Positions 17,856-28,205 are shown, counted from the first letter of the stretch. The stretch: 64,000 nucleotides of DNA from an uncultured Prevotellaceae bacterium (GCA_902776475.1 CACYQD010000009.1:67118-131117); one strand, 5' to 3'. Notes: generated by a model not told the origin, from the letters alone. Made by a program: numbers and translations.

Positions 17856-20800
17856 ATGAGAAAAATTTTCATCTCCTTTTTATTCTTTGTGCTGTGCGGG
17901 GTCTGTGCCTTTGCCCTTCCTGTGACGCAGGACCAAGCCTTGCAGAAAGCAAGAAACTTCCTCATGAAAAGAGGAATGGTGGCGAATGCTGACATGCAGT
18001 TGGCTTTTCAAGGAAGGCAGACTGCAGCCCATCAGCATGGCGCGCCGGCCAAAGATGCCTACTATTACATCTTCAACAACGGCCATGATGCCGGTTTCGT
18101 GATCGTCGCCGGTGATGACTGCGTGGAAGATGTGCTCGGCTATGCCGACAACGGCACGTTCAATGCCGAAGAGATGCCCGACAACCTCCGTGCATGGCTC
18201 GAATCCTATGCCGAGCAGATTGAATGGGCAAGAGCCAATGCGGCTTATGCAAGTCAGCAGAACAATGGCGATGTGGAGATCGCACGCCGTGTGATTGCCC
18301 CATTGGTGACTGCTCATTGGAACCAGTATGATCCTTACAACCTGAAATGCCCGCTTTATGGACCTGGGGGAGAATCGGGAGACAGATGCATTACAGGTTG
18401 CGTGGCCGTTGCCATGTCACAGGTGATGTATTATCACAAATGGCCAAAAGCAGCATGTGCTGCCATACCTTCCTATAAGTCAAACTCGACCATCGGCTTG
18501 TTGCCTGAACTTCCATCCATGACTTTTGATTGGGACAAGATGAGCGACAACTATGCCATCATCCCCAATGAAGGTGATGCAAGGAGAGAGGCGGTAGCCT
18601 GGCTGTTCCGCTATACCGGGCAGTCCGTTGAAATGAACTATACTCCAAATGGTTCAGGTGGTATCACCACGTATATTCCCAGTGCCCTGAAGGATTATTT
18701 CGGTTATAAGAATCTGGCTTCCTACATCAAGCGTGATGATTTCTCTTGTGCCGACTGGTTTGAGATGATCTACCATGAGCTGAGCATGTCACGTCCTGTG
18801 ATTTATGCGGCTGACACCTATTCGGGTGGTGCTCATGCTTTTGTCTGCGATGGTTATGATGGCCATGAGATGTTCCACATCAACTGGGGCTGGGGTGGCT
18901 TGGCCGATGGCTATTACCGCCTGCAGGCACTGAATCCCTCCTCGCAAGGTGCAGGTGGAAGCAATGGTTATGGCGGTTACTCGCTCAACCAGGGTGCCGT
19001 GGTCGGCATCAGTCCTACCGTGGTGACTGACAAAGTCGAGAGTGATGTGGAGGATGCTCCTGGGATCGAAACTGTGAAATATGTATTTGCTGATCCGAAT
19101 AATGGATGGGCAGACCTTACTGACCAGTCACAGACTAAGCCCTATTATTCTAAGTCTGGACTCATCAATTTCTATATTTGGTATTGGTACCGTCGGGTAG
19201 ATATTTCTCAGAAATATGATGTCGGAATCGGCCTATTCCAGGGAGATCAATTGTTGGAGAGTCAAAGTTTTGCGACTGGATTCGATGGTACCAGTATGGA
19301 AAGTAGCGCTAATGCCTCATCAATAGGTCTGGGCAAAAACCTGGCTGACGGCACCTATCAAATCAAGGGCATCGATTGCCCGACTGGTACTGGTAAATGG
19401 GTGCCCAACATCTCATCTGATCTGCGTTATCTGAATGTGGAAATCGCCAACGGTCAATGCACGATATCGATCGTTAACAGGGAGGCGACAACGAGCTTGA
19501 GTGTCACCAGCGTGGAGCAAATCGTTCAACATTCAGGGTCTCCCTATCAGCTGAGGGCACATGTCCGCAACAACGGTGAGAAAGAGTTCAATGGCATCCT
19601 GTATCTGTTAGTCGATGGTAATTTGACTGCTTTTGAGAATGCTTTCATTCCTGCTGGAGGTGAGGACTATGTGGATTTCGTCTTCTCAGGAAGCGCAGGC
19701 TCACATGCGATCAAAATCGCGTTGGGTGGTGATGGCTCTTCAGCGATTTACGAAGGAACTGTGGTCTTGTCTGATGAACTGACATCACCTGAACTGACTC
19801 TTGTGAAAGCTGAACTCAAGAATGTGGAGGGCAATAATCAGTATGGCAGGATGATGGAGCTGTATGTCACATTGAAAAACGAATCTTCCAAAGACTATAA
19901 CGACCAGCTCTCCAAGAAAATGTATGTCAAAAAAGATGAAAGTGGCAACTACAGTGGGTTTACCCAGACCATGAATGTCACCATTCCTGCAGGAAAAGAG
20001 GTGACCATACCTTTCACCCACAGTCTGGCGCTTGGAGATGTCTATTGGATAAGAATCACAGACGCACATAAACAATACTACGAGAAATTTCCCATTACTG
20101 TCAAACCTGCCTTTGTGAGTTGGAAGGCCGATGGCACACGCACTGCTGTTGCACCTTCTTCATCCATCGCCGTGCCGGAGAATGCTGCCGCTGCCAGTTT
20201 CGAGGATATCAGCGACCTCACCAACATCAAGATTGTTCCTAATAAGAATGCCAACACCCTCTATTATTTTGCTCATAACGCCAATGTTCCCCAGTCACTT
20301 TCTGTCAAAAATGTGGTGAAAGGTTGGGAGTCTGCACTTATCGAATTGGATGAGAACAATGACTTCTTCGTACCGCAGAGTTTCAAGGCTAATGAAATCC
20401 GCTATACGCGCATTCCTAAACAGGGAGCGGATGGCAAGAAAGGTTGGAAGACCATCGTCCTGCCGTTTGCTGTGACCTCCGTGACCTCTGGAGGCAATTC
20501 CGTGGACTGGTATCATGGGAATGAAAACGGTGCCGAAAAAGATTTCTGGGTGAGGAAATTCAAGAAGGTGGAAGGCAATAAGGTGCAGTTCGCCAATGTG
20601 ATGACCTGGGAGCCCAATGTTCCTTATATCATCGCTGTGCCGGGTGACCATTGGGGAGAACAATATGACATGACCAACAAGGAACTGGTGTTTGAGGCCA
20701 GCAATACTTGGGTGGAGAAAACCACCGTCTCCGCTGTGGTGAGCGATCATTATGAATTCGTGGGTGTCACTGGTAAGACCACTCTGGATAACAGCAAGAC

Positions 20801-21113
20801 CTATTATGTGCTCAACAGCGATGGCAACGCATTCCTGAAGCAAGGTGAAGGATGTGAACTTGAGCCATGTGGTGCCTATTTCACCGTCAATGACAAGACA
20901 ATCGATGCTCCCAACTATTTGAATATCGCCATATTCGACGAGTCTGACGGCATCGTTTTGCCAAGTGTGGTGGCTACAGAGAACGGAATGGTGGACGTCT
21001 TCTCCATCAATGGCATGAAGGTGGCCACGGTGACCATGAGTGAGGGAATCGCAGACTTGAGCCGGCTTCCCAAAGGCATTTATATTGTTGAAGGAAAGAA
21101 AATCGTGAAATGA
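17856..21113 (+). CDS. Secreted C10 (streptopain-like) cysteine protease, large form
   Basis: 1085 aa from the ATG at 17856, which begins a clean signal peptide (MRKIFISFLFFVLCGVCAFA); the longer reading crosses the promoter. Residues about 23-140 are a C10 propeptide, which keeps the enzyme inactive. The peptidase core has the catalytic Cys182 in ITGCVAVAMSQVMYYHKWP and His328 in GGAHAFVCDGY, followed by HINWGWGG. After about residue 390 come several Ig-like/beta domains. The last 80 residues (VDVFSINGMKVATVTM... LPKGIYIVEGKKIVK) look like a type A type IX secretion signal. It is much longer than streptopain itself (398 aa) and similar in design to other Bacteroidetes C10 proteases. A small peptide gene overlaps its stop. 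Confidence 0.93.
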   Translation: MRKIFISFLFFVLCGVCAFALPVTQDQALQKARNFLMKRGMVANADMQLAFQGRQTAAHQHGAPAKDAYYYIFNNGHDAGFVIVAGDDCVEDVLGYADNGTFNAEEMPDNLRAWLESYAEQIEWARANAAYASQQNNGDVEIARRVIAPLVTAHWNQYDPYNLKCPLYGPGGESGDRCITGCVAVAMSQVMYYHKWPKAACAAIPSYKSNSTIGLLPELPSMTFDWDKMSDNYAIIPNEGDARREAVAWLFRYTGQSVEMNYTPNGSGGITTYIPSALKDYFGYKNLASYIKRDDFSCADWFEMIYHELSMSRPVIYAADTYSGGAHAFVCDGYDGHEMFHINWGWGGLADGYYRLQALNPSSQGAGGSNGYGGYSLNQGAVVGISPTVVTDKVESDVEDAPGIETVKYVFADPNNGWADLTDQSQTKPYYSKSGLINFYIWYWYRRVDISQKYDVGIGLFQGDQLLESQSFATGFDGTSMESSANASSIGLGKNLADGTYQIKGIDCPTGTGKWVPNISSDLRYLNVEIANGQCTISIVNREATTSLSVTSVEQIVQHSGSPYQLRAHVRNNGEKEFNGILYLLVDGNLTAFENAFIPAGGEDYVDFVFSGSAGSHAIKIALGGDGSSAIYEGTVVLSDELTSPELTLVKAELKNVEGNNQYGRMMELYVTLKNESSKDYNDQLSKKMYVKKDESGNYSGFTQTMNVTIPAGKEVTIPFTHSLALGDVYWIRITDAHKQYYEKFPITVKPAFVSWKADGTRTAVAPSSSIAVPENAAAASFEDISDLTNIKIVPNKNANTLYYFAHNANVPQSLSVKNVVKGWESALIELDENNDFFVPQSFKANEIRYTRIPKQGADGKKGWKTIVLPFAVTSVTSGGNSVDWYHGNENGAEKDFWVRKFKKVEGNKVQFANVMTWEPNVPYIIAVPGDHWGEQYDMTNKELVFEASNTWVEKTTVSAVVSDHYEFVGVTGKTTLDNSKTYYVLNSDGNAFLKQGEGCELEPCGAYFTVNDKTIDAPNYLNIAIFDESDGIVLPSVVATENGMVDVFSINGMKVATVTMSEGIADLSRLPKGIYIVEGKKIVK

Positions 21114-21310
21114 AAATGAAAAAGACATATATTTCCCCGGTAACAGAAATCGTAGAAATCCGTTCGGCGGAGTTCATGGTGCCCGATCAAATGTCAGACC
21201 CCTCAGTCAATATCGGTGCCAACAACTATGCCTTCGGCGAGGAAGAGGACGAAGAAGACATAGAGTGGGGCGACCGGTTTGACAATTACGGCACACGCCT
21301 CTGGAACTGA
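21110..21310 (+). CDS. Small acidic peptide, KKTYxxP type, coupled to the C10 protease
   Basis: 66 aa (64 if the second ATG at 21116 is used). The first ATG overlaps the protease stop (ATGA), which suggests translational coupling. N-terminus MKMKKTYISPVTEIVEI resembles many short Bacteroidetes peptides that begin with K-K-x-Y-x-x-P and whose function is not known. The second half is strongly acidic (GEEEDEEDIEWGDRFD) and ends in aromatic residues. No signal peptide or membrane segment. It could be a protease substrate, inhibitor or modified-peptide precursor; none of these is shown. Confidence 0.75.
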   Translation: MKMKKTYISPVTEIVEIRSAEFMVPDQMSDPSVNIGANNYAFGEEEDEEDIEWGDRFDNYGTRLWN

Positions 21311-21446
21311 CCTTGATCGGATGACGTGGTGGTGGCTATACACCATCGGCCACGGATCATGATGACTGAAATCCGCCAAGAACTCCCATTCCCAGTGTCA
21401 GGGAAGGGGTTCTTGGCGGGTTTGATTTCAGAAAAATGCTGCCATA

Positions 21447-21478
21447 TTCGGGAGATTCAGAATAAAATCGTACTTTTG
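21447..21478 (+). promoter_or_regulatory. Promoter of the TamL-like gene
   Basis: TTCG (21447-21450), 20 bases, TACTTTTG (21471-21478). The ATG at 21488 follows by only 10 bases, so the transcript leader would be very short. Confidence 0.55.
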
Positions 21479-21487
21479 CACTGGAAT

Positions 21488-23728
21488 ATGTCCTCTCTGT
21501 CCTTGAAAACCCTGTGCAACAGCCGTCCGGCATGGATGGTGCTGATGGCAATCTGCATTGTCATCCTGACTGGCGCGTGCTCCTCGGCCAAGTACATTCC
21601 CGAGGGGGAGTATCTGCTCCAGGGCATAAGAATAGAGTCGGCAGACAAGGACTTCGACCCTGTGCAGCTTCAGCAGTACGTGCGGCAGAAAGGCAATTCC
21701 CGATGGTTCTCCATCTTCAAGATACCCCTCGGCGTCTATGCCATGTCGGGGCGCGACACCACCAGATGGATCAACCGCACGCTGAGGAACATCGGTGAGC
21801 AACCGGTGCTCTACGACACCATGCAGGCCAATCTCACGTGCAACGACCTGCTCAGGGCCATGCAGAACATGGGGTATATGAATGCGAAGGTGGATCATCA
21901 GGTAAAGGTGAAGGGCAAAAAGCTCAAGGCCATCTACAGACTGATTCCGGGGAAGCCTTTCGTCATCCGGCAGATGAGATACGACATCCAGGACGACAAC
22001 ATCGCAGCCATCCTGGCAGAGAACGATTCCGCCAACCTCAGGCTCCATGGAGGTTCACCGTTCACCATCAACGGCCTTGACCAGGAGCGGAGCCGCATCA
22101 CAGCACTGCTCATGGACCGCGGATATTACCGGTTTCACAAGGAGTTCATCCGGTTTGAGGTCGATACGATGCGGGGAAGCCGACTCGTCGATGTGACCAT
22201 GCGCCTGCTCAAGTACAGGCCCAACAACAATGTGCCGGAGTCGCTGCACCCTTGTTATCGGGTGAGGCAGGTCAATTACCTCTGTGCCGACTCCACCACG
22301 ATACATGTCAGCAGGAGCGTGCTGGAAAACAGTACGGCGGTGAGAGCAGGAGAACCCTACAGCGCCTCGGCCGTGCAGCGGACATACAACAACTTCAGCC
22401 GCCTGCATGCTGTGAAATTCGCCAGTCTCAGGTTCACCGAACTCCCCGATTCGGGACTCCTCGACTGCCATGTGCAGTATGGTCTCAACAAGCCCAGCAG
22501 CATCTCCTTCCAACCGGAGGGTACCAATACGGCGGGTGACCTCGGCGCGGCCGTATCGCTCACTTATCAGAACCGCAACGTCTTCCATGGTTCTGAGCTC
22601 CTCTCCGTGCAGTTGCGCGGAGCCTTTGAGGCCATCACGGGTCTGGAGGGTTATCAGAACGAGGATTATATGGAGTATGGCGTGGAGTCGAAAATCACTT
22701 TCCCCAGGTTTGTCGCACCCCTTCTCTCCAAGGCGTTCAAGAGGGATGTCAATGCTACCTCGGAACTGTCCTTCAGCTACAACCTGCAGAACCGCCCCGA
22801 GTTTCATCGGCGCGTGCTTTCTGCCGGATGGAGATACAGATGGGCCAAACCCAGAGACCGGTGGACCTACAAATGGGATGCCATCGACCTCAACTTCATC
22901 CACATGCCATGGATCTCGCAGACCTTCAAACATGAATATCTTGACTCTGTGAGCAACCGCAACGCCATCCTCAGATACAACTATGAGGACCTCTTCATCA
23001 TGCGGACGGGCGTGGGACTGACCTACAACGACGGTGTGAACGCCATCAAGACCAATTTCGAATGTGGCGGCAATGTTCTCAGGGCTTTGGCGACCATGCT
23101 CGACTTCAAACAGAATGCTCAGTCGCAATACACGCTTTTCAATATCGCTTTCGCACAGTATGTCAAGGGTGACTTCGACTTCACCCGTGTGGTGACCTTC
23201 GACGAGCACAACTCGCTCGTCATGCATGCGGGTCTTGGCATCGCCTATCCCTACGGCAACAGCACCGTGCTGCCTTTTGAGAAACGCTATTTCTCAGGTG
23301 GCGCCAACTCCGTCCGTGGTTGGAGCGTCCGCGGACTTGGACCGGGATCGTTCAAGGGCAACAATGGAGCCATCGACTTCATCAACCAGACGGGTGACAT
23401 GAAGCTCGACCTCAACCTTGAATACCGCACGCACCTCTTCTGGAAATTCAATGGTGCGCTCTTCCTCGACGGTGGTAATATCTGGACATTGCGTGATTAT
23501 GCCGACCAACCTGGAGGTCAGTTCAAGGTCAATACCTTCTATAAGCAGATAGCCGTGGCGTATGGCTTGGGCGTCCGCCTCAATTTCGACTATTTCATCC
23601 TGCGCTTTGATATGGGCATGAAAGCCATCAATCCCGCCTACGAGGACAGCCGCGAGCATTACGCCATCGCCCATCCCGATTTCAGCCGTGATTTCTCCTT
23701 CCACTTCGCTGTCGGAATGCCGTTCTGA
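21488..23728 (+). CDS. tamL: TamL-like outer-membrane assembly lipoprotein (BamA/TamA family)
   Basis: 746 aa. Start chosen at 21488 because it gives a signal peptide with a lipobox (VILTGAC, lipidated Cys about residue 31); the longer reading is promoter sequence. Residues about 35-360 form POTRA-like repeats (e.g. LLRAMQNMGYMNAKVDHQVKVKGKKLKAIYRLIPG). The C-terminal half is an Omp85 barrel with the family motif in VRGWSVRGLGPGSF and a C-terminal strand ending in Phe (FSFHFAVGMPF). Bacteroidetes have a lipidated Omp85 member, TamL, which works with TamB in outer-membrane assembly; no tamB is adjacent here. Confidence 0.88.
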   Translation: MSSLSLKTLCNSRPAWMVLMAICIVILTGACSSAKYIPEGEYLLQGIRIESADKDFDPVQLQQYVRQKGNSRWFSIFKIPLGVYAMSGRDTTRWINRTLRNIGEQPVLYDTMQANLTCNDLLRAMQNMGYMNAKVDHQVKVKGKKLKAIYRLIPGKPFVIRQMRYDIQDDNIAAILAENDSANLRLHGGSPFTINGLDQERSRITALLMDRGYYRFHKEFIRFEVDTMRGSRLVDVTMRLLKYRPNNNVPESLHPCYRVRQVNYLCADSTTIHVSRSVLENSTAVRAGEPYSASAVQRTYNNFSRLHAVKFASLRFTELPDSGLLDCHVQYGLNKPSSISFQPEGTNTAGDLGAAVSLTYQNRNVFHGSELLSVQLRGAFEAITGLEGYQNEDYMEYGVESKITFPRFVAPLLSKAFKRDVNATSELSFSYNLQNRPEFHRRVLSAGWRYRWAKPRDRWTYKWDAIDLNFIHMPWISQTFKHEYLDSVSNRNAILRYNYEDLFIMRTGVGLTYNDGVNAIKTNFECGGNVLRALATMLDFKQNAQSQYTLFNIAFAQYVKGDFDFTRVVTFDEHNSLVMHAGLGIAYPYGNSTVLPFEKRYFSGGANSVRGWSVRGLGPGSFKGNNGAIDFINQTGDMKLDLNLEYRTHLFWKFNGALFLDGGNIWTLRDYADQPGGQFKVNTFYKQIAVAYGLGVRLNFDYFILRFDMGMKAINPAYEDSREHYAIAHPDFSRDFSFHFAVGMPF

Positions 23729-23856
23729 TGAAGTTTAGGGCTCTCATCGAAGTTAGAGATGATGTAATGGGACATGGTTGAGGCTTTTTAAGTCGAAGAA
23801 GAATGATCTCCAAACCGGTCTTGATGCGATGAAATTGGGAAAAAGGGAGCGAATAA

Positions 23857-23888
23857 TTTGCTTTTGTCGGCAAATGTTGCTACTTTTG
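23857..23888 (+). promoter_or_regulatory. Promoter of the YycJ-like gene
   Basis: TTTG (23857-23860), 20 bases, TACTTTTG (23881-23888). The predicted start (about 23893-23896) coincides with the ATGs at 23893 and 23896, so the mRNA may be leaderless. Confidence 0.6.
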
Positions 23889-23892
23889 CATC

Positions 23893-24714
23893 ATGATGAA
23901 TTTTATCTCTCTTGGAAGCGGAAGTAGCGGCAACTGCTATTTCCTTTATACAGAGGATGATGGACTAATGATTGATGTGGGAATTGGTATAAGATTGCTG
24001 AAAAAGTATTTTCATGATTATGGACTTCCTCTTTCCCGCATCAAGCATGTCTTGTTGACTCATGACCATGCTGACCACGTGAAATCGGTGGGCAGTTTGA
24101 GCCATGATTTCGAGTTGCCCGTATATTCCACACAGAAGGTGCATGCCGGCATCGGCAACAACTATTGCGTGAGGAAAAAGATTGATTCAAAGCGGGCCAG
24201 GTTTATCGAGAAGGACCGGACTTACACGATGGGGGCTTTTCAAGTCACTCCCTTTGGAGTACCCCACGACAGCAGCGACAACGTAGGTTATTTTATCACG
24301 CACGAGGGGGTGAATTTCTGCCTCGTCACGGATGTGGGTCATGTCACCGAGCGCATCAAGGAATTCATCGGAAAGGCTGACTATCTGGTGCTGGAGGCCA
24401 ATTACGACAGGGAGATGCTCTTCGGAGGCACGTATCCTCAGCATTTGAAGGACCGTATCAATGGACCTACGGGACATCTTTGCAATCACGATTGTGGTTT
24501 GGCCATCGCTGAGAACGCCACGCCATCGCTCCAGCATGTGTGGCTCTGCCATCTCAGCGAGGAGAACAATCATCCGGAACTGGCCCGCATCACAGTGGAA
24601 CAGGTGCTGCGCGATCACGGCATCATCGCCGGAAAGGATTTTGCCTTGGAGGTGCTCAAGCGTACAAAACCTTCCGGGGTGTATGAGTTGAAAAAATCTG
24701 GGATGGAGAGGTAA
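23893..24714 (+). CDS. MBL-fold metallo-hydrolase, YycJ/WalJ-like
   Basis: 273 aa; a second ATG at 23896 is an equally good start. It begins with MNFISLGSGSSGNCYFL, typical of the YycJ (VicX/WalJ) group, and has the metal site THDHADH plus DVGHVT, the downstream His in GHLCNHDCG and VWLCHLSEENN. These are probably Mn/Zn-dependent phosphodiesterases; in Firmicutes the gene belongs to the walRK locus and affects DNA repair, but no such two-component genes are next to it here. Cytoplasmic; the promoter touches the start codon. Confidence 0.9.
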   Translation: MMNFISLGSGSSGNCYFLYTEDDGLMIDVGIGIRLLKKYFHDYGLPLSRIKHVLLTHDHADHVKSVGSLSHDFELPVYSTQKVHAGIGNNYCVRKKIDSKRARFIEKDRTYTMGAFQVTPFGVPHDSSDNVGYFITHEGVNFCLVTDVGHVTERIKEFIGKADYLVLEANYDREMLFGGTYPQHLKDRINGPTGHLCNHDCGLAIAENATPSLQHVWLCHLSEENNHPELARITVEQVLRDHGIIAGKDFALEVLKRTKPSGVYELKKSGMER

Positions 24715-24727
24715 TCAGCGGTTTTTC

Positions 24728-25366
24728 TTATTCTACTTTCTTCAAAGCTTCGGCATATTCTTTTTCCCAATGGAGGCCTATCTTGTCTATCATGCTGGGA
24801 AAAGACTGCACGATGCTCACATAGGCAATGCCTTTGAGCACGTTGCCGCTGAGCATGATGTCGGGTAGGGCAGGGATGCGGTAAATGCCTTCGTTGCGTA
24901 TGCCACCCTGCATCAGGGCTGTCGATTGCATGGCAATCAGACGAAGCTCACCGGCATCAAAATCCTCGAGGAGTTTGATGACTTGTGTCAGGAGGTCAAT
25001 GGTGTCTTCTTCGTTTTCTTCTTTTCCCATCCATTCTGGGGTCGGTTCCACAGTCACAGCGTCTTCTTTCTCTGGTTGCGCCTGCTGAATCGTTTCAGGT
25101 TCCGTCTCCTGAGTCATGTCAGGTTCCGTCACCTGAGGTGAGTCAGGGGTGGCTTCGGGATTTGCTTCCACCTTCGCTTCTGAAGGTGTTTTCTGTGCCG
25201 CATCGGTAGAAACTTCTTCTGTCGCATCGGAAGAAGCTTCCTGCGTCGTCTCAGAGGAAGTGGGAACGGCATCCGAACTCATGGAATCTCCTGCCATCTC
25301 TTCCAAACTGAAGAGAAGGAGCTGGTTGGGGTCTTGGATGGCTTGGCGCTTGCGTTTTCGTGGCAT
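24728..25366 (-). CDS. Acidic low-complexity protein with conserved-looking C-terminal domain
   Basis: 212 aa from the ATG at 25366 (MPRKRKRQ); a start at 25399 is possible. Residues 1-20 are basic then carry QDPNQLLLF, which resembles the QLxLF-type sliding-clamp binding motif. Residues about 25-120 are a Ser/Thr/Glu/Pro/Ala-rich, probably disordered stretch with imperfect repeats. The last 85 residues (DTIDLLTQVIKLLEDFDAGELRLIA onward) look folded and helical. I do not recognise the family. It lies 56 bases after glyA on the same strand and may be the last gene of pyrB-pyrI-glyA. Confidence 0.7.
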   Translation of the reverse strand: MPRKRKRQAIQDPNQLLLFSLEEMAGDSMSSDAVPTSSETTQEASSDATEEVSTDAAQKTPSEAKVEANPEATPDSPQVTEPDMTQETEPETIQQAQPEKEDAVTVEPTPEWMGKEENEEDTIDLLTQVIKLLEDFDAGELRLIAMQSTALMQGGIRNEGIYRIPALPDIMLSGNVLKGIAYVSIVQSFPSMIDKIGLHWEKEYAEALKKVE

Positions 25367-25422
25367 AGAAGAAGGATAGGAGAAATCCACCCCTCCCATG
25401 GTCGGAGGGGTGGAAATGGGTT

Positions 25423-26703
25423 TTAATAAGCAAAGAGGGGATAGTCTTTCATAATGTCATTGACACGCTGGCGGACGTTGGCGATGACCTGTTCGTCCTG
25501 CGGAGCGTTGAGTACCTCCTCGATGAGGCCGGCGATGACCACCATGAGGTCTTCCTTGGCGCCGCGGGTGGTGATGGCCGGTGTGCCCAGGCGGATACCA
25601 GAGGTCTGGAAGGCGGAACGGCTGTCAAACGGCACCATGTTCTTGTTGACGGTGATGTCAGCGGCCACAAGGGCGTTTTCTGCCACCTTGCCGGTCAGAT
25701 CGGGATATTTCGAGCGCAGATCGACGAGCATGGAGTGGTTGTCGGTTCCACCGCTGACGATGGTGAAGCCGCGCTTGATGAGTTCGTCGGCCAGGACCTT
25801 GGCGTTTTTCTGCACCTGTGCGGCCCACTCCTTGAACTCTGGCTGGAGAGCCTCGCCGAAGGCAACGGCCTTGGCGGCGATGACGTGCTCAAGCGGACCA
25901 CCCTGCTGTCCGGGGAAGACGGCGGAATTGAGCAACTGGCTCATCATCTTCACCACGCCCTTGGGAGTCTTGAGACCCCAGGGATTTTCGAAATCCTTGC
26001 CCATGAGGATGATGCCGCCACGGGGACCGCGCAAAGTCTTGTGGGTGGTCGAGGTGACGATGTGGGCATATTTCACGGGATTGTCGAGCAGTCCGGCAGC
26101 GATGAGTCCTGCGGGATGTGCCATATCGATCATAAGGATGGCGCCCACTTTGTCGGCGATCTCGCGCATGCGCTTATAGTCCCACTCACGGCTGTAGGCT
26201 GATCCACCGCCGATGATGAGCTTAGGCTTGCACTCCAAGGCGAGGCGCTCCATCTCATCATAGTCCACGCGGCCGGTCTCACGGTTGAGGTTGTAGCCGA
26301 CGGGGTGGTAGAGGATGCCGCTGGTGTTGACTGCGGAACCATGGGAGAGGTGACCGCCGTGGTCGAGGTTCATGCCCATGAAGGTGTCGCCGGGTTTGAG
26401 GACGGTGAGCAGCACGGCGGCATTGGCCTGTGCGCCGGAGTGGGGCTGCACGTTGGCATACTCAGCATCAAACAGTTTGCACACGCGGTCGATGGCCAGT
26501 TGCTCCACCTGGTCCACCACCTGGCAACCGCCGTAGTAGCGCTTGCCGGGATAGCCCTCGGCGTATTTGTTGGTGAGCCAGGAACCCATGGCTTCCATCA
26601 CTTCGTCGCTGACGAAGTTTTCGGAGGCGATCAGTTCCATGCCTTTCAGTTGGCGTTGGTGTTCTCTCTCAATGAGGTCGAAAATCTCTTGGTCTCTTTT
26701 CAT
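25423..26703 (-). CDS. glyA: Serine hydroxymethyltransferase
   Basis: 426 aa from the ATG at 26703 ([18 protein letters not shown]), the usual family length; the longer reading extends into pyrI. Converts serine and tetrahydrofolate to glycine and methylene-tetrahydrofolate. Visible signatures: [39 protein letters not shown], and the PLP-lysine motif [15 protein letters not shown]. It follows pyrI by 31 bases, linking one-carbon supply to pyrimidine synthesis genes in one probable transcript. Confidence 0.98.
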   Translation of the reverse strand: MKRDQEIFDLIEREHQRQLKGMELIASENFVSDEVMEAMGSWLTNKYAEGYPGKRYYGGCQVVDQVEQLAIDRVCKLFDAEYANVQPHSGAQANAAVLLTVLKPGDTFMGMNLDHGGHLSHGSAVNTSGILYHPVGYNLNRETGRVDYDEMERLALECKPKLIIGGGSAYSREWDYKRMREIADKVGAILMIDMAHPAGLIAAGLLDNPVKYAHIVTSTTHKTLRGPRGGIILMGKDFENPWGLKTPKGVVKMMSQLLNSAVFPGQQGGPLEHVIAAKAVAFGEALQPEFKEWAAQVQKNAKVLADELIKRGFTIVSGGTDNHSMLVDLRSKYPDLTGKVAENALVAADITVNKNMVPFDSRSAFQTSGIRLGTPAITTRGAKEDLMVVIAGLIEEVLNAPQDEQVIANVRQRVNDIMKDYPLFAY

Positions 26704-26734
26704 TTCTTGGTGATTGGTTTTGTTATGATAATTT

Positions 26735-27193
26735 TTATTGGATAATCTCCACTTTGTTGATATCTTGTTCCTTATCGCAGTAGTGGCAGCGGAGCACGCC
26801 GCGGGCTTTGTCGACCACATGGAAGATGGTGGACATCGGCTCGTTGTTGGTGATGCACTTCGGATTGTTGCATTTCACGATGCCGCGCAGTTCATCGGGG
26901 GTCTCCACGGTCTTTTTCTCCACCACCTCATAGTCGCGGATGATGTTGAGCACCACATTGGGAGCGGCCACCGACAGACGGGAGATCTCGTCGTCGGAGA
27001 AGAATTTATCGCTGACCTTGATGATGCCCTTCTGTCCAACCTTGGTGGAGGGATAGTTGTAGCCGATGGTTACCGGTGAGGAGAGTGTGGTCAGTCCCAG
27101 GAGGTTGACCACCTGGAATGTCTTGTCGGCGGGAATATGGTCGATTACGGTGCCGTTCTTGATGGCGGCGACAAGCCTTTCTTTCTTGTTCAT
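26735..27193 (-). CDS. pyrI: Aspartate carbamoyltransferase regulatory chain
   Basis: 152 aa. N-terminal allosteric domain ([28 protein letters not shown], nucleotide-binding) and C-terminal zinc domain with four Cys in CNNPKCITN and RCHYCDKEQ. It holds the PyrB trimers together and senses nucleotides. Begins 7 bases after pyrB. Confidence 0.97.
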   Translation of the reverse strand: MNKKERLVAAIKNGTVIDHIPADKTFQVVNLLGLTTLSSPVTIGYNYPSTKVGQKGIIKVSDKFFSDDEISRLSVAAPNVVLNIIRDYEVVEKKTVETPDELRGIVKCNNPKCITNNEPMSTIFHVVDKARGVLRCHYCDKEQDINKVEIIQ

Positions 27194-27200
27194 GGATGTC

Positions 27201-28148
27201 TCAGTCTATGATGGTTGTGTCGTTTCTGACTTCGTCGAGGCTGATGCCGAGCACGTCGCAGATGATGGCCTCACGGGCATATAGGCCGTTGCGGGCCTGT
27301 TGGATATAGTAGGCCTGCGGTGTCTCGTCGACATCGTAGGCAATCTCATTGACGCGGGGCAGGGGATGGAGGATCTTCATGTTGGGCTTTGAGCGGCCGA
27401 GCATGCTGGCCTTCAGGATATAGGTGTTTTTCACCCGCTCATACTCCATGAGGTCGGAGAAGCGCTCTTTCTGCACGCGCGTCATATAAATGATGTCGGC
27501 ATCGGCGATGATCTCCTCATTGAGTTCGGTGTGCTCCTCGAAGCGAATGCCTTTCTCGCGGCAGTATTCCTTGTATTCGTTGGGCATGGCAAGTTCCTCG
27601 GGTGCGATGAAATGGAATGTCGGGTTGAAATGGCGCATGGCCATGAGCAGCGAGTGGACGGTGCGCCCGTATTTCAGGTCACCCACCAGGTAGATGTTGA
27701 GGTTCTCGAGTGTCCCTTGCGTCTGGTAGATGGTGTAGAGGTCGAGCATGCACTGTGAGGGATGCTGGTGGGCACCGTCGCCGGCATTGATGATGGGGAC
27801 GGGGGATACCTCGCTGGCATACTGTGCCGCTCCTTCGATGTAGTGGCGCATGGCGATCACGTCGGCGTAGTTGGATACCATCAGGATGGTGTCCTTCAGC
27901 GACTCTCCCTTCGACACGCTCGAAGCTTTGGCGTCGGAGAAACCGATCACGCGTGCGCCGAGGCGGTTGGCTGCGGTCTCGAAACTGAGGCGGGTGCGGG
28001 TGGAGGGCTCGTAGAACAACGTGGCGACAACCTTTCCCTTGAGGATTTCACGATTGGGGTGTTTTTCAAATTCGCCGGCCAATTCGATCATGTAGAGAAT
28101 CTTCTCACGTGACAAATCGGCTATGGTTACAAAATTGCGTTTGGTCAT
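27201..28148 (-). CDS. pyrB: Aspartate carbamoyltransferase catalytic chain
   Basis: 315 aa. Committed step of pyrimidine synthesis: carbamoyl phosphate plus aspartate to carbamoyl aspartate. Carbamoyl phosphate site [49 protein letters not shown] for the aspartate side. First gene of pyrB-pyrI-glyA; divergent from the penicillin-binding protein gene with 130 bases between. Confidence 0.98.
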   Translation of the reverse strand: MTKRNFVTIADLSREKILYMIELAGEFEKHPNREILKGKVVATLFYEPSTRTRLSFETAANRLGARVIGFSDAKASSVSKGESLKDTILMVSNYADVIAMRHYIEGAAQYASEVSPVPIINAGDGAHQHPSQCMLDLYTIYQTQGTLENLNIYLVGDLKYGRTVHSLLMAMRHFNPTFHFIAPEELAMPNEYKEYCREKGIRFEEHTELNEEIIADADIIYMTRVQKERFSDLMEYERVKNTYILKASMLGRSKPNMKILHPLPRVNEIAYDVDETPQAYYIQQARNGLYAREAIICDVLGISLDEVRNDTTIID

Positions 28149-28205
28149 CGGTAGATAAATGAATGTTCGATTTCGACTGCGAAGTTACGCATTATTTTTA
28201 ATTTA

